Shown here piece after piece: positions 1-8,410 of a DNA stretch of 64,000 nt (positions within the stretch are counted from its first letter, which is position 1; each line of letters starts with the position of its first letter). The stretch comes from Azonexus hydrophilus (lineage in GTDB: Bacteria; Pseudomonadota; Gammaproteobacteria; Burkholderiales; Rhodocyclaceae). Where the stretch lies: assembly GCF_905120355.1 (NCBI RefSeq), contig NZ_CAJHOB010000004.1, positions 124,001-188,000 of the forward strand, written 5' to 3'. The notes under the pieces are model-generated. The model was not told the origin of the DNA. It ran no database searches and saw only the letters and a list, made by a program, of their open reading frames with translations. The translations under genes and the position numbers were made by a program.

Positions 1-260
1 CCGCCGTCGCCACTGTGGCCGCTGGCGTCGATGCCGGGCAGCTTGCGGATCACTTCATTGACGGTCAGCCCGCCCAGCGCCTCGATTTCGGCACGGTTGA
101 TGATGGTTTTCTGGGTGACTGACGCCTGTTGTTTCTCCAGCGCATCGCTGCTGGCGGTGACGGTGACTTCCTTGAGCGTGCGGGTTTCCTCGGCGGCGGT
201 GGGAAAGGCCGCCAGGCCGAGGGCGATGCAGGTCAGATGCGGGGTGAGGCGTTTTTTCAT
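1..260 (-). CDS. TonB-dependent outer-membrane receptor, N-terminal part
   Basis: The reading frame runs off the left edge, leaving about 86 residues. It begins MKKRLTPHLTCIALGLAAF, a signal peptide, and continues into the start of a plug domain (VTVTASSDALEKQQA, then an IINRAEIEALGG stretch and VNEVIRKLPGID), the usual opening of TonB-dependent receptors. Its ATG overlaps the stop of the upstream CobN-like gene (ATGA at 257-260), so the two are probably translationally coupled. It is distinct from the receptor at 5246-7516. The substrate cannot be told from this fragment; a porphyrin or metal complex is inferred from the neighbours. Confidence 0.85.
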   Translation of the reverse strand, partial: MKKRLTPHLTCIALGLAAFPTAAEETRTLKEVTVTASSDALEKQQASVTQKTIINRAEIEALGGLTVNEVIRKLPGIDASGHSGDG

Positions 261-3200
261 GCTTGTCTCCGGTAAGCCGAGATACCGCCGCCGAAGCCGG
301 CAAAGAGCAGCAGCGAAGCGCCAAAGAGAGCCAGCGGCGGGACGGGCGGTTCGTTGTCATCCACTTTTTTCAGCACCATGCCTTCGACGGGCGGCGGCGG
401 GGCGGGCGGCGTCATGACCAGATCTTCGGCGCTTTGCGGGCGGGTCGGCGCGGGGGCAGCGGGCAGGACGGCGGCGAGGCCGAAGCCGGGGGCGACGAAT
501 TTCTCGAATACGGCGTTGTCGGTCTGCACGTCGAAGCGGCGGGCGAGGTCGTTGTAGCGATCCTTGAGTTCGGCCACCGTCTTGGCGTCGGCCTGCCAGT
601 AGCCGTGGCGGGCCATTTCCAGCATCTTCTCGATGGTCTGCGCCAGCGCGTGCGGGTTGTTCTGCTCGAACCAGTTCTTCAGGCCGAGCTGGTGCTTGTC
701 GCGCACGTAGACGTCGACGAACTCCTGCCACTGGTCGTCGCGCACGATTTCGCGGGCCACGGTGGTCCAGCCGGTGAAGTTGTTCATCGAATCGAGCACT
801 TGCAGCGTGCCGGAGTAGCCCTCGGCCATCAGCCCCTTGATGTAGCCGGGATGGAAATTGCGGGTGGCGAGTTCCTTGGCGAGAAACTTGTCGGCCCCTT
901 CGACCTTGCCGGAACCGCTGCCGCGCAGGTTGGAGATGTAGAGTTCCGGCGCCTTGCCGTCGAGATGGCGCACCGCCGCGCCGATGCCGCCGAGGTACTG
1001 GAAGGGGTCGTCGGTGGTGAGCATGCCGTAGAGGTTGGAGGTGCGCGACAGCACCGCGCCCTCGGTGCCTTTCAACTGCTCGGCGTAGAGGTTGACGTCG
1101 ACGCCGTCGGCCCCGGCGATGCCCTTGGTGTTCCAGGCGGTTTCGTCGGCCCCGAAGGCGTACTGCATGTTCTTCAGGTAAAGCTGCGCCATCTTGCGGT
1201 CGGCTTCGGCCTTGCTTTTCCAGGTGTCGGTGGCCAGCGCCGCGTCGTCGAGGCCGGTGCCGTAGCGGCCCGATTCGTTGGAGAAGATGCGGGTTTCCGC
1301 CGCCCGCCGTGCTGCTGCTTCCGGCACGCCGCGCTGCTTGAGGCTGGCGGCGATGCGCAGGCTGTTGGCGTGCACCGGGTTGTCGGCCTCATTGGCGCGG
1401 GCGGCGAGTTCGACCGCTTTCGCCAGTTGCTTCATGGCGTTGGGGAAATGGTCGCGGTACAGGCCGGTAGCGGAAATCACGACGTCGACACGCGGGCGCT
1501 GCATGCTTTCACGCGGCATCAGCTTGACGTCGATGACGCGCCCGCCGGCATCCCACACCGGTTCGACGCCCAGCGCCGCCAATACCTGCGCTTCGAGCAT
1601 GCCCTGATGGCGCATGGTTTCGACCGACCACAGCGAGAAGGCGAGCTTCTTCGGCGGCTTGCCGGTTTTCGCTGTGTGCGCCGCGATCAACTGCTCGGCG
1701 GCATCCTTGCCGGCTTCCCAGGCTTGCTTGGTGGGAACGCGCGAGGGGTCGAAGCCGTAGAGATTGCGGCCCGTGGGCAGCGCGTCCGGGTTCTTCATCG
1801 GGTCGCCGCCGTAGGAGGTCGGGCGGTGCTGGCCGGCCAGCGCCGAGAGCAGGCCGGCCATTTCGCCTGCCGCGCCGAGGTCGACGTACCACTGCTTGCC
1901 TTGTTCGAGCTGGGCCTTGAGTTTTTCATCGACGTTCACCGCCGCACCGGCGAGGTGGTTGCGCAGGAGCTTGAAGGGCGGTGTGTCGCTGATTTTTTCG
2001 TAATCGCCGACGAAGGTTTCGTCGAGGTCTTCACTGGGCACGCCGGCGGCCTTGGCGGCGGCTTCCCAGTAGGGTTTGCCGAGCATCAGGAGCACCGTGC
2101 CGAGGCGGAATTTTTCCGGCGGCGGCGTGCCGAGCGTGTGCAGGCCGAGCGGCTGCGCGGTCTGCGCCAGTTCGTGCAGGTGGTCGTGCAGTTCCGTCAC
2201 GAAACCGCGCATGTCGGCGGCGATGCGTTTGTCGTCCCAGCCCATGTCCTTGTCGATGCGTTCCTTCCTCACCTTCTTCATCAGATCGGTGGCGATTTTC
2301 TCGCGCACGGAACCTTCGTCCTGGCCCACCCAGGCGTGCAGCAGGTCATGGATTTCGTTCAGCGCCAGATGCAGGCCGGCGGGGGCAAACGGCGGCGTCT
2401 GGTGGGTGACGGTGACGGCGCGGCCGCGGCGCTTGGTTTGCAGGGCTTCGCCAATGTTGTCGACGATGTAGGGATACACCACCGGCACGTCGCCGATGGC
2501 GGCAAACGGGTAATCCGTCACCGGCAGGCCGCGTTCCTTGCCGGGCAGCCATTCCTGCGAGCCGTGCGTGCCGTAGTGCACGATGGCGTCGGCCTTGAAC
2601 TGTTCGCGCACCCACAGGTAATGCGCCATGTAGTAGTGCGAGGGGGCGGCCACCGAGGAATGGTAGAGCGCCTTTTCCTTGTCCTCCCAGCGCTCGCCGC
2701 GCGGGGCCTGTGGTGTCAGGATGAGCTTGCCGATGCGGTAGCGCGGAATGACGAAATACGCTTCGCCGCCGTCTTTCACCACCATGGTCGATTTTTCCGG
2801 ATCGCCCCAGCGTTCCTTCATGTCGGCCTGCGCCGCCGCCGGCTGCCTGGCCAGCCAGGCGCGGTAGGTCTTGACCGGCAGGCGCTCGGCCAGACCGTCG
2901 CGCAGCAGCGATTCGAGTTCGCCGTCGCGGTAGTGGGAGGCGAGCAGGCGTTGCAGGTTGGCGATGAGCGTTTGCTCGGTTTCCGGCGTCACGTCGTAAC
3001 CGGCCTGACGCAGCGCCTTGAGCGTGGCTTCCATGCTGCGCGGCACGTTGAGGTAGGAGGCGGAAAAATTTTTTTCGCCCGACGGGTAGTTCCAGAACAG
3101 CACCGCCACCTTCTTCTCGGCGTTGGGCAGGCGTTGCAGGCGGATCAGCTTGAGCGCCTTGTTGACCACGGCGGCGGTCTGCTCCGGCAGCACCTTGACG

Positions 3201-4195
3201 TCGCCCTCGCGGCTGACGACATTGCTCATCATCGGATCGAAAATGCCGGCGTACTCGGCTTGCGAGAGATAAAACGGCACGTCCATCAGTGGCATGCCCT
3301 GGGCGTCGGCGCGCCAGGCGGCTTCGTCGCCACGGCGATAGGCGAGCGCCTGCGTCACCGGGATGCCGAGCGCTGCCAGTTCCTTGCGCCAGCCTTCCGG
3401 GTTGAGGATGATCTGCGTGTTGATGAGCGCGTCGGCCACCGGCTTGCCATCGATGGTCAGCATCGGCGCGTGCAGCGTCATCACCCCGGCGTAGTAGGGC
3501 AGGGCCAGCCCGCCGCCGGCTTCGATGCGGGTAATCAGGTCGTCGATGAAGGCGGTCTGTTCCGCGCCGATGTGGATCTGGTGGAAGGCGATCGCCACCG
3601 TCGGCGGGCGTTTGGCGGGGTCGATGCCGCGCCAGCGGAAATACTCGGCGGGCGTGGCGAATACCTGGTTCGGCGCTTGCGGGTGATAGACGGCGTCGTC
3701 CGGGAAAATGAAGGGATCGGCGACTTTCGGCGCCGGCTGGCCGCGCAGTTCAGCGGCCAGCGTGGCGAAAAAGCCCTCGAAATTGGCCCGGCCGCCATTG
3801 ACGTAATAAGCGTGCAGGCGCTTGGCCAGCGGCCCGGCAAAGCCTTCAGCCTGCGGCCCCTCGTCGTTCATCCAGATGTGGCGGCCCTTGAAAGCCGCCA
3901 GCGGTTTTTCCAGCCGGCGTTTCACCGCGTCCCGCATGTGTGGCCGCCCGGCGTCGAAAAACACTGCATCGCGCTTGTCGAGCAGCGTGTCGGCCAGATT
4001 GGGCGGAATCCGCTCGGCAAAATGCGCCTCCACGGTCAGGCCGTACTTGGTGGCGACTTCCTTCACCATCTTGAACTTGCCGGGCGGAACCGGGGAAACG
4101 GCGACGAAAAGTACGTTCTGGGCGGTGGCGCTGCCGGTGCAGACAAGGAGCAGGGTGGCGAAGATCGAAACGAGAAGGGCGCGTAGCTGGGTCAT
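257..4195 (-). CDS. CobN-family chelatase, exported and membrane-anchored (HmuS-like)
   Basis: A 1312-residue protein of the CobN/BchH large-chelatase family. The family hallmark HYGTHGSQEWLPGK lies near residue 537. Unlike cytoplasmic CobN it starts with a signal peptide (MTQLRALLVSIFATLLLVCT, cleavage near SATAQ) and ends with one hydrophobic helix (LALFGASLLLFAGFGG) followed by AYRRQA, so the catalytic body should sit in the periplasm on an inner-membrane anchor. No CobS/CobT or ChlI/ChlD-type ATPase partner and no cobalamin gene is nearby. Instead it lies between a ChaN-like lipoprotein gene and a TonB receptor gene, the context of HmuS proteins, CobN homologues reported to remove iron from heme. 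Heme dechelation is inferred; cobalt or another metal substrate is possible. Confidence 0.8.
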   Translation of the reverse strand: MTQLRALLVSIFATLLLVCTGSATAQNVLFVAVSPVPPGKFKMVKEVATKYGLTVEAHFAERIPPNLADTLLDKRDAVFFDAGRPHMRDAVKRRLEKPLAAFKGRHIWMNDEGPQAEGFAGPLAKRLHAYYVNGGRANFEGFFATLAAELRGQPAPKVADPFIFPDDAVYHPQAPNQVFATPAEYFRWRGIDPAKRPPTVAIAFHQIHIGAEQTAFIDDLITRIEAGGGLALPYYAGVMTLHAPMLTIDGKPVADALINTQIILNPEGWRKELAALGIPVTQALAYRRGDEAAWRADAQGMPLMDVPFYLSQAEYAGIFDPMMSNVVSREGDVKVLPEQTAAVVNKALKLIRLQRLPNAEKKVAVLFWNYPSGEKNFSASYLNVPRSMEATLKALRQAGYDVTPETEQTLIANLQRLLASHYRDGELESLLRDGLAERLPVKTYRAWLARQPAAAQADMKERWGDPEKSTMVVKDGGEAYFVIPRYRIGKLILTPQAPRGERWEDKEKALYHSSVAAPSHYYMAHYLWVREQFKADAIVHYGTHGSQEWLPGKERGLPVTDYPFAAIGDVPVVYPYIVDNIGEALQTKRRGRAVTVTHQTPPFAPAGLHLALNEIHDLLHAWVGQDEGSVREKIATDLMKKVRKERIDKDMGWDDKRIAADMRGFVTELHDHLHELAQTAQPLGLHTLGTPPPEKFRLGTVLLMLGKPYWEAAAKAAGVPSEDLDETFVGDYEKISDTPPFKLLRNHLAGAAVNVDEKLKAQLEQGKQWYVDLGAAGEMAGLLSALAGQHRPTSYGGDPMKNPDALPTGRNLYGFDPSRVPTKQAWEAGKDAAEQLIAAHTAKTGKPPKKLAFSLWSVETMRHQGMLEAQVLAALGVEPVWDAGGRVIDVKLMPRESMQRPRVDVVISATGLYRDHFPNAMKQLAKAVELAARANEADNPVHANSLRIAASLKQRGVPEAAARRAAETRIFSNESGRYGTGLDDAALATDTWKSKAEADRKMAQLYLKNMQYAFGADETAWNTKGIAGADGVDVNLYAEQLKGTEGAVLSRTSNLYGMLTTDDPFQYLGGIGAAVRHLDGKAPELYISNLRGSGSGKVEGADKFLAKELATRNFHPGYIKGLMAEGYSGTLQVLDSMNNFTGWTTVAREIVRDDQWQEFVDVYVRDKHQLGLKNWFEQNNPHALAQTIEKMLEMARHGYWQADAKTVAELKDRYNDLARRFDVQTDNAVFEKFVAPGFGLAAVLPAAPAPTRPQSAEDLVMTPPAPPPPVEGMVLKKVDDNEPPVPPLALFGASLLLFAGFGGGISAYRRQA

Positions 4196-4241
4196 GGAGT
4201 GCCTGGCTGGGAATGGAAATTGAAGAATCGGGTGAAGCCGC

Positions 4242-5186
4242 CTAGCGTTTGGGGAAATTCAGGCAGGGGTCTTCGCGCGTCGCCGGATCGGTGATCCAGA
4301 TGAAGTCGTAGCGGGCTTTGAGCGTGGCATCGTGCAGTTCGGACGTTTTGTCGCTTTCGAGAAAACCGACGGCGATGGTTTTGCGTGCCGATGCCAGGGC
4401 ATCGAGCAGCACAGGTACGCCGTAATCGCGCCGGACGTGACCGTTACCCGCCAGGAGCAGGGCGGGCGTGCCGTCTTTGACGGCTGCCTCGAGCGCCAGC
4501 GCCATCGCCGCATCGCGGGCGCGCTGGGCGAGGTTGAGGCCGGGAATCAGGCTGGCGGGAATCTGCCCGCAGTGGTTGTCGAGCAAATCCTGCTCCAGCG
4601 TTTGCCGGGCGTATTCGGTCAGCGGTGCCGCAGCGATGGCCGCCGCGATGTCGGCGGGCAGGGCGCTTGCCTTTTCCTTGACGATGGCGCGGGCCGTCTG
4701 GCGCTCGATGTTGCCGCCCACGAGCGCTCGGGCGGATTGGCGGGCTGCCTCGAACAAGGGTCGATGCAAGGGCCAGCGCCAGTTTCTGGCATCGAAACCT
4801 GCGCTTTCCAGGGTAGGCAGCAGTTCCCCCTCGCCAGCCGCGCTGCGGCCGCGCTCCAGATGCTCCGCAACGATCACAGGCCGCGCCGCCGCCAGTTTTT
4901 CCAGCAACCAGGCGCGGTCGGCGTGGTGCGCCGGGTTATCGTGCAACTCGCCCAGGAGGATGAATTCGCCTTGTTTCAACGAGGCCACCAAGGCTTCGCG
5001 GGAGATTTCCCGTTGATTGCCGAGGTCGACGATGCGCTCGGCGGCCACCGCCGCGCCGCAGCCCGCTATCAGGCAGGCGGCAAACAGGGTCTTGATTTTC
5101 GAGGCGTGAAAAAAACTGCGCTTTGGATGCGAGGTTTTGTACCCAAAGCGTAATTTTTTCGCTGTATTCGTCTGCGCTATGTGCAT
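4242..5186 (-). CDS. ChaN-like heme-binding lipoprotein
   Basis: A 314-residue protein of the ChaN family (cofactor-heme-binding domain, PF04187). The family motif LLGELHDNPAHH and the later LLLAGNGHVRRDYGVP are present. A hydrophobic segment ending LIAGC gives a plausible lipobox, so the mature protein is probably a lipoprotein; the N-terminal extension before it (about 40 residues) is longer than usual. I chose ATG 5186 because AGGA lies just upstream and no ATG, GTG or TTG in frame lies closer to the signal segment. Family members bind heme and are iron-regulated. The gene sits 46 bp upstream of the CobN-like gene and is likely cotranscribed with it. Confidence 0.85.
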   Translation of the reverse strand: MHIAQTNTAKKLRFGYKTSHPKRSFFHASKIKTLFAACLIAGCGAAVAAERIVDLGNQREISREALVASLKQGEFILLGELHDNPAHHADRAWLLEKLAAARPVIVAEHLERGRSAAGEGELLPTLESAGFDARNWRWPLHRPLFEAARQSARALVGGNIERQTARAIVKEKASALPADIAAAIAAAPLTEYARQTLEQDLLDNHCGQIPASLIPGLNLAQRARDAAMALALEAAVKDGTPALLLAGNGHVRRDYGVPVLLDALASARKTIAVGFLESDKTSELHDATLKARYDFIWITDPATREDPCLNFPKR

Positions 5187-5204
5187 GTATGCGTCCTGAA
5201 AATG

Positions 5205-5237
5205 AAAAAGGCAGACACTCTGTACGGAGTGCCTGCC
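5205..5237 (-). terminator. Rho-independent terminator after the heme receptor
   Basis: Read on the minus strand, an 11-bp stem (GGCAGGCACTC / GAGTGTCTGCC, one G-T pair) with a 6-nt loop is followed by TTTTT. It lies 8 bp past the receptor stop and only about 20 bp before the ChaN-like start, so it may lower, rather than abolish, expression of the downstream genes. Confidence 0.8.
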
Positions 5238-5245
5238 GATGGGGG

Positions 5246-7516
5246 TCAGAAATCGGCCTGGAAGGACAGGCGGAAGTTTCGGCCTGGCTGGGTGAAGAAA
5301 TCGGCACCTGGCTCGGTGGCGCCCAGGCCGTAGTGGCGGACGTCGCCCCACAGCCAGTATTTCTTGTCGAACAGGTTGTTTACCGAAGCCACGATGCGGG
5401 TGTTCTTGCTCGGGCGGTACCAGGCGGTCAGGTCGGTGACGCCGTAGCCGGCAGGCCGGAACAGGGTTGAGTCCGTGCTCAGGCTGCCCTTCGATTTGGC
5501 TTTCGCCAGGCGCAGGCGGCCTTCTGTGCCCCAGCTGCCGGTTTCGTAGGTAAGCCCGAGGCTGGCGCGCATCGGTTCGACACTGCCCAGACCTTCGCCG
5601 GTGTCCTCGTCCTTGCCCCGGGTGTAGGAGAGCGAGCCGTCGATCTGCCATTGATTGTTCAGGCGATAGACGCCGCGCACGTCAGCACCGTAGATGCGTA
5701 CCTTAGCGAGGTTGCGGTTCTGGTAGGTGCCGCCGCTCAGACCTGCGATGCAGGCGGGGTCGGTCGGGCATTGCAACTGGATGTTCTCGATGAAATCCTT
5801 GTAACGGTTGTCGTACACCGCGACCTGGAAATGACCGCGTTCAGTGCGTCCGCGCAGGCCGAGTTCGACGCCGATGCTGGTTTCCGGCTTGAGGTCCGGA
5901 TTGGCGGCGATGCCGTAGCCGTAGGTGGTGTTGCGGAAAGCGCCGTTCACTTCGTTGTAATTCGGGGCGCGGAAACCGCTGGCGATCTGGCCATAGGTGC
6001 TGAACACCGGATCAAACCGCCATTGCACGCCGAGTTTCGGGGAAACGCGGCTCCAGGTGGCGTTTTCCGGTTCGAGGCCGAGGGAGTTGAGCATCTTGAC
6101 CGACAGCGGGTCGTGATCCGGTTTCAGCTGGGTACGGTCGTAGCGGATGCCCGGAGTCAGCGTCAGGCGGTTGCCGAACAGGCCGATTTCATCCTGAATG
6201 AAGGCGCCGAGGGTGTCGGTTTTGCCGTTGGGAAAATCGCGTAGCGGATAAACTTCACCGGCCACGTTCTTGGTGACGACACCTGTGTTGCGGTTGATCA
6301 CCGTGCCATCACGGTAGGTTTCCACTTCCTGTCTCGACAAATCGAGGCCATAAGTGAGGATGTGCGAGATGCCGCCATGTTCGAACATGGAGTCGAACTG
6401 CACGTTGAAGGCGGTTTGACGCTGTTCAAGCTCGAAACTCTGGAGCATGTCGCAGGTCGTGCTGCCTGGGGTGACGGCAGAACACCCCGTGCCCATGGGG
6501 GAATAGGAGGCATTGCCGCGCCGCTGGTCGTTGGTGTTGTCAGTCTTCATGACCTGGTGCGACAGGCGGGCGGTCATCCGGTCGTAGAAGGCGTTGGTCG
6601 GCTTGTGCTCGTATTCGATACTGCCGCGCAGACGTTTGCTGTCGTCGTTGCCCTGCATCGCGCTGACGCGGGAATAAGCCGAGGTGTGACGCAGGATGTC
6701 GGAATCGGTCTGCGTATGACGGCCTTCCAGCGCGGTCGTGATGCGGTGGCCGGTGGCCGGGCGCAGCACGAGTTTGGCGATGACGCCCTTGTCGTTGTTG
6801 TCCAGACGGTTGGGCTTGGTGCGGTTGGCGCCGAAGCTGCCGTCCTTGCCCATGGTGTCGTATTCGTCGCTGCTGGCCTGCGAGTAGCCGAGCATGACGT
6901 CCGCCACTTCACCGCGCCAGGCGCCGATCAGCGTGCCGGTGAATCCCTTGTTGGCGCTGCTGTAACTGGTTTTGACGCGCGCGCCGTAGCTGGCGCCGTC
7001 ATGGGCGATGTCTTCCGGGTTGAGTGTCACGTAGCCGACCAAGCCCCCCAGAGCGTCGGAGCCGTAGAGACTGGAAGCCGGGCCGCGCACGATCTCGACG
7101 CGGCGCAGGAAATCGGGCATGACGCCTGGAGGGGAGCTCATCATGTAATTGGTCGGGCCGCTTTTGTCCAGATAGTCGGGCATGCGCACGCCATCGACGG
7201 TTTGGACGACGCGGTTGTCGTCAATGCCGCGGATGTTGACGCGGGTCGAGCCGTAGCGGCGCAAGTCGCGTGACATGACGACGTCGGTGTCGTCGCGGAA
7301 CAGATCGGCGGCGTCCATGGGTTGGCGACGGTCGAGCTGTTCGCGATTGACTGCGGTGACGGTGGTGGTTGCGTCGTCGATGCTGGAGTCGCGACGGTTC
7401 GCCGAAACGATGGTTTCGGCGAGGCTGGTATCGGCTGCCAGCGCAGGTGTTTGCGAGAAAGCGCCGAGCAGCGCCAAGGGAACGGCGCGCAGGCCGAACC
7501 GGAACGGGGAGTGCAT
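5246..7516 (-). CDS. TonB-dependent heme/hemoglobin receptor
   Basis: A 756-residue outer-membrane receptor. It has a signal peptide (ending QTPALA), a plug domain (VNIRGIDDNRVVQTVDGVRM; VEIVRGPASSLYGSDALGG) and a beta-barrel ending in aromatic Phe (FRLSFQADF). The barrel contains ASGFRAPNYNEV followed by NPDLKPETS, matching the FRAP and NPDL boxes of the heme/hemoglobin receptor family. The start has a GGAG ribosome-binding site. A Fur-box candidate lies about 75 bp upstream and a strong terminator lies downstream. It would bring heme into the periplasm with TonB energy. Heme rather than another ligand is inferred from the FRAP/NPDL boxes and the ChaN/CobN neighbours. Confidence 0.9.
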   Translation of the reverse strand: MHSPFRFGLRAVPLALLGAFSQTPALAADTSLAETIVSANRRDSSIDDATTTVTAVNREQLDRRQPMDAADLFRDDTDVVMSRDLRRYGSTRVNIRGIDDNRVVQTVDGVRMPDYLDKSGPTNYMMSSPPGVMPDFLRRVEIVRGPASSLYGSDALGGLVGYVTLNPEDIAHDGASYGARVKTSYSSANKGFTGTLIGAWRGEVADVMLGYSQASSDEYDTMGKDGSFGANRTKPNRLDNNDKGVIAKLVLRPATGHRITTALEGRHTQTDSDILRHTSAYSRVSAMQGNDDSKRLRGSIEYEHKPTNAFYDRMTARLSHQVMKTDNTNDQRRGNASYSPMGTGCSAVTPGSTTCDMLQSFELEQRQTAFNVQFDSMFEHGGISHILTYGLDLSRQEVETYRDGTVINRNTGVVTKNVAGEVYPLRDFPNGKTDTLGAFIQDEIGLFGNRLTLTPGIRYDRTQLKPDHDPLSVKMLNSLGLEPENATWSRVSPKLGVQWRFDPVFSTYGQIASGFRAPNYNEVNGAFRNTTYGYGIAANPDLKPETSIGVELGLRGRTERGHFQVAVYDNRYKDFIENIQLQCPTDPACIAGLSGGTYQNRNLAKVRIYGADVRGVYRLNNQWQIDGSLSYTRGKDEDTGEGLGSVEPMRASLGLTYETGSWGTEGRLRLAKAKSKGSLSTDSTLFRPAGYGVTDLTAWYRPSKNTRIVASVNNLFDKKYWLWGDVRHYGLGATEPGADFFTQPGRNFRLSFQADF

Positions 7517-7589
7517 TGAATTTTCTCCAGTCAGTTTGAGCGAAATGAACGCTGGTGGCTGGCTGGCAGAAAATCTGGCTAGCTGGCTA

Positions 7590-7605
7590 AATGCGAACCA
7601 TTATT
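7590..7605. promoter_or_regulatory. Candidate Fur box upstream of the heme receptor
   Basis: AATGCGAACCATTATT matches 12 of 16 positions of the core Fur consensus AATGATAATCATTATC, and the AT-rich match continues to 7609. It lies about 75 bp upstream of the receptor ATG, where an iron-dependent repressor would be expected. Confidence 0.6.
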
Positions 7606-7656
7606 ATTACATGAGCGAGCAGATCTGGGAAGTCGTCTGGGTGAAATCGCAGGCGT

Positions 7657-7683
7657 AAAAAAACCCCGCCGAGGCGGGGTTTC
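7657..7683 (-). terminator. Rho-independent terminator of ompA
   Basis: A 9-bp GC-rich stem (AACCCCGCC / GGCGGGGTT) with a 2-nt loop is followed on the minus strand by a T-run, 16 bp past the ompA stop. Confidence 0.85.
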
Positions 7684-7698
7684 GTCAAAACAACCGGC

Positions 7699-8358
7699 TT
7701 ACTTGTTGGTGCCGATCAGTTCGATATCAACGCGACGATCCGGTTGCAGGCAGTCGATCAGCGCCTTGGTCTTCTTGTTACCCTTGCAGGTGTCACCCGT
7801 AACCGGCTGGGACTTGCCCTTGCCTTCGGTGTAAACACGGTTGGCTTCGATGCCCTTGGCAACCAGGTATTCCTTGACGGCGGCAGCGCGCTTCTCGGAC
7901 AGCTTCTGGTTGTAGGCAGCGCCACCCAGGCGGTCGGTGTGGCCGACGGCGAGGATGACTTCGAGGTTCAGTTGACCGGCCTTACTGGCGAGTTCGTCGA
8001 GCTTGGCCTGACCTTCCGGACGCAGAACGGCCTTGTCGAAGTCGAACAGGGCGTCAGCGGCGATGGTGATCTTTTCGCCAGCCGGTTTCGGAGCGGCGGC
8101 AGCCGGAGCGGCAGCCGGGGCGGCCTTGCCGGCGCAGACGTCAGCCGGGATCAGGTCCTTGTCGCACTCGCAACCGGCCTTGTCGGCGGCAGCAGCAGCC
8201 GGGGTCCAGTAGCCGGTGCGCCAGCACAGATCGAAGCCGGACTTGGCGACGACGTCGCGTTGGTCGATGACATAAACGCGCTCTTGTGCAACGGCAGCAA
8301 AGCCGACGCTGGCGAGCAGGGCGGCAGCCAGGGTTTTCTTGGCGATGTTCTTCAGCAT
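7699..8358 (-). CDS. ompA: OmpA-family outer-membrane protein
   Basis: A 219-residue precursor with signal peptide (AALLASVGFAAVAQ), a short N-terminal region with CWRTGYW and paired Cys residues (CECDKDLIPADVC), an Ala/Pro linker, and a C-terminal OmpA peptidoglycan-binding domain (LFDFDKAVLRPEG, VGHTDRLGG, NQKLSEKRA, DRRVDIEL). This is the short betaproteobacterial OmpA/RmpM-like type. ATG 8358 was chosen over the longer frame because GAGGGAAGAG lies just upstream and the signal peptide starts there. It links the outer membrane to peptidoglycan. Confidence 0.92.
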   Translation of the reverse strand: MLKNIAKKTLAAALLASVGFAAVAQERVYVIDQRDVVAKSGFDLCWRTGYWTPAAAAADKAGCECDKDLIPADVCAGKAAPAAAPAAAAPKPAGEKITIAADALFDFDKAVLRPEGQAKLDELASKAGQLNLEVILAVGHTDRLGGAAYNQKLSEKRAAAVKEYLVAKGIEANRVYTEGKGKSQPVTGDTCKGNKKTKALIDCLQPDRRVDIELIGTNK

Positions 8359-8410
8359 AATCTCTTCCCTCGTTGAGAAATTGATGGTTGTGACGGTTAG
8401 CAGCAGGTGA

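Noticed and set aside
263-4186. 1307-codon open frame on the plus strand opposite the CobN-like gene
   Set aside because: It mirrors the codon pattern of the real gene in GC-rich DNA, has no recognisable motif, and is rich in Gly, Arg, His and Val as antisense shadows are.
257-4195. CobN as part of cobalamin biosynthesis
   Set aside because: Signal peptide, membrane anchor, no cob genes or ATPase partners, and a heme-type neighbourhood argue against it.
1284-4195. PEP-CTERM-type sorting signal at the CobN-like C-terminus
   Set aside because: There is a terminal hydrophobic helix followed by arginines, but no PEP motif; a plain membrane anchor explains it.
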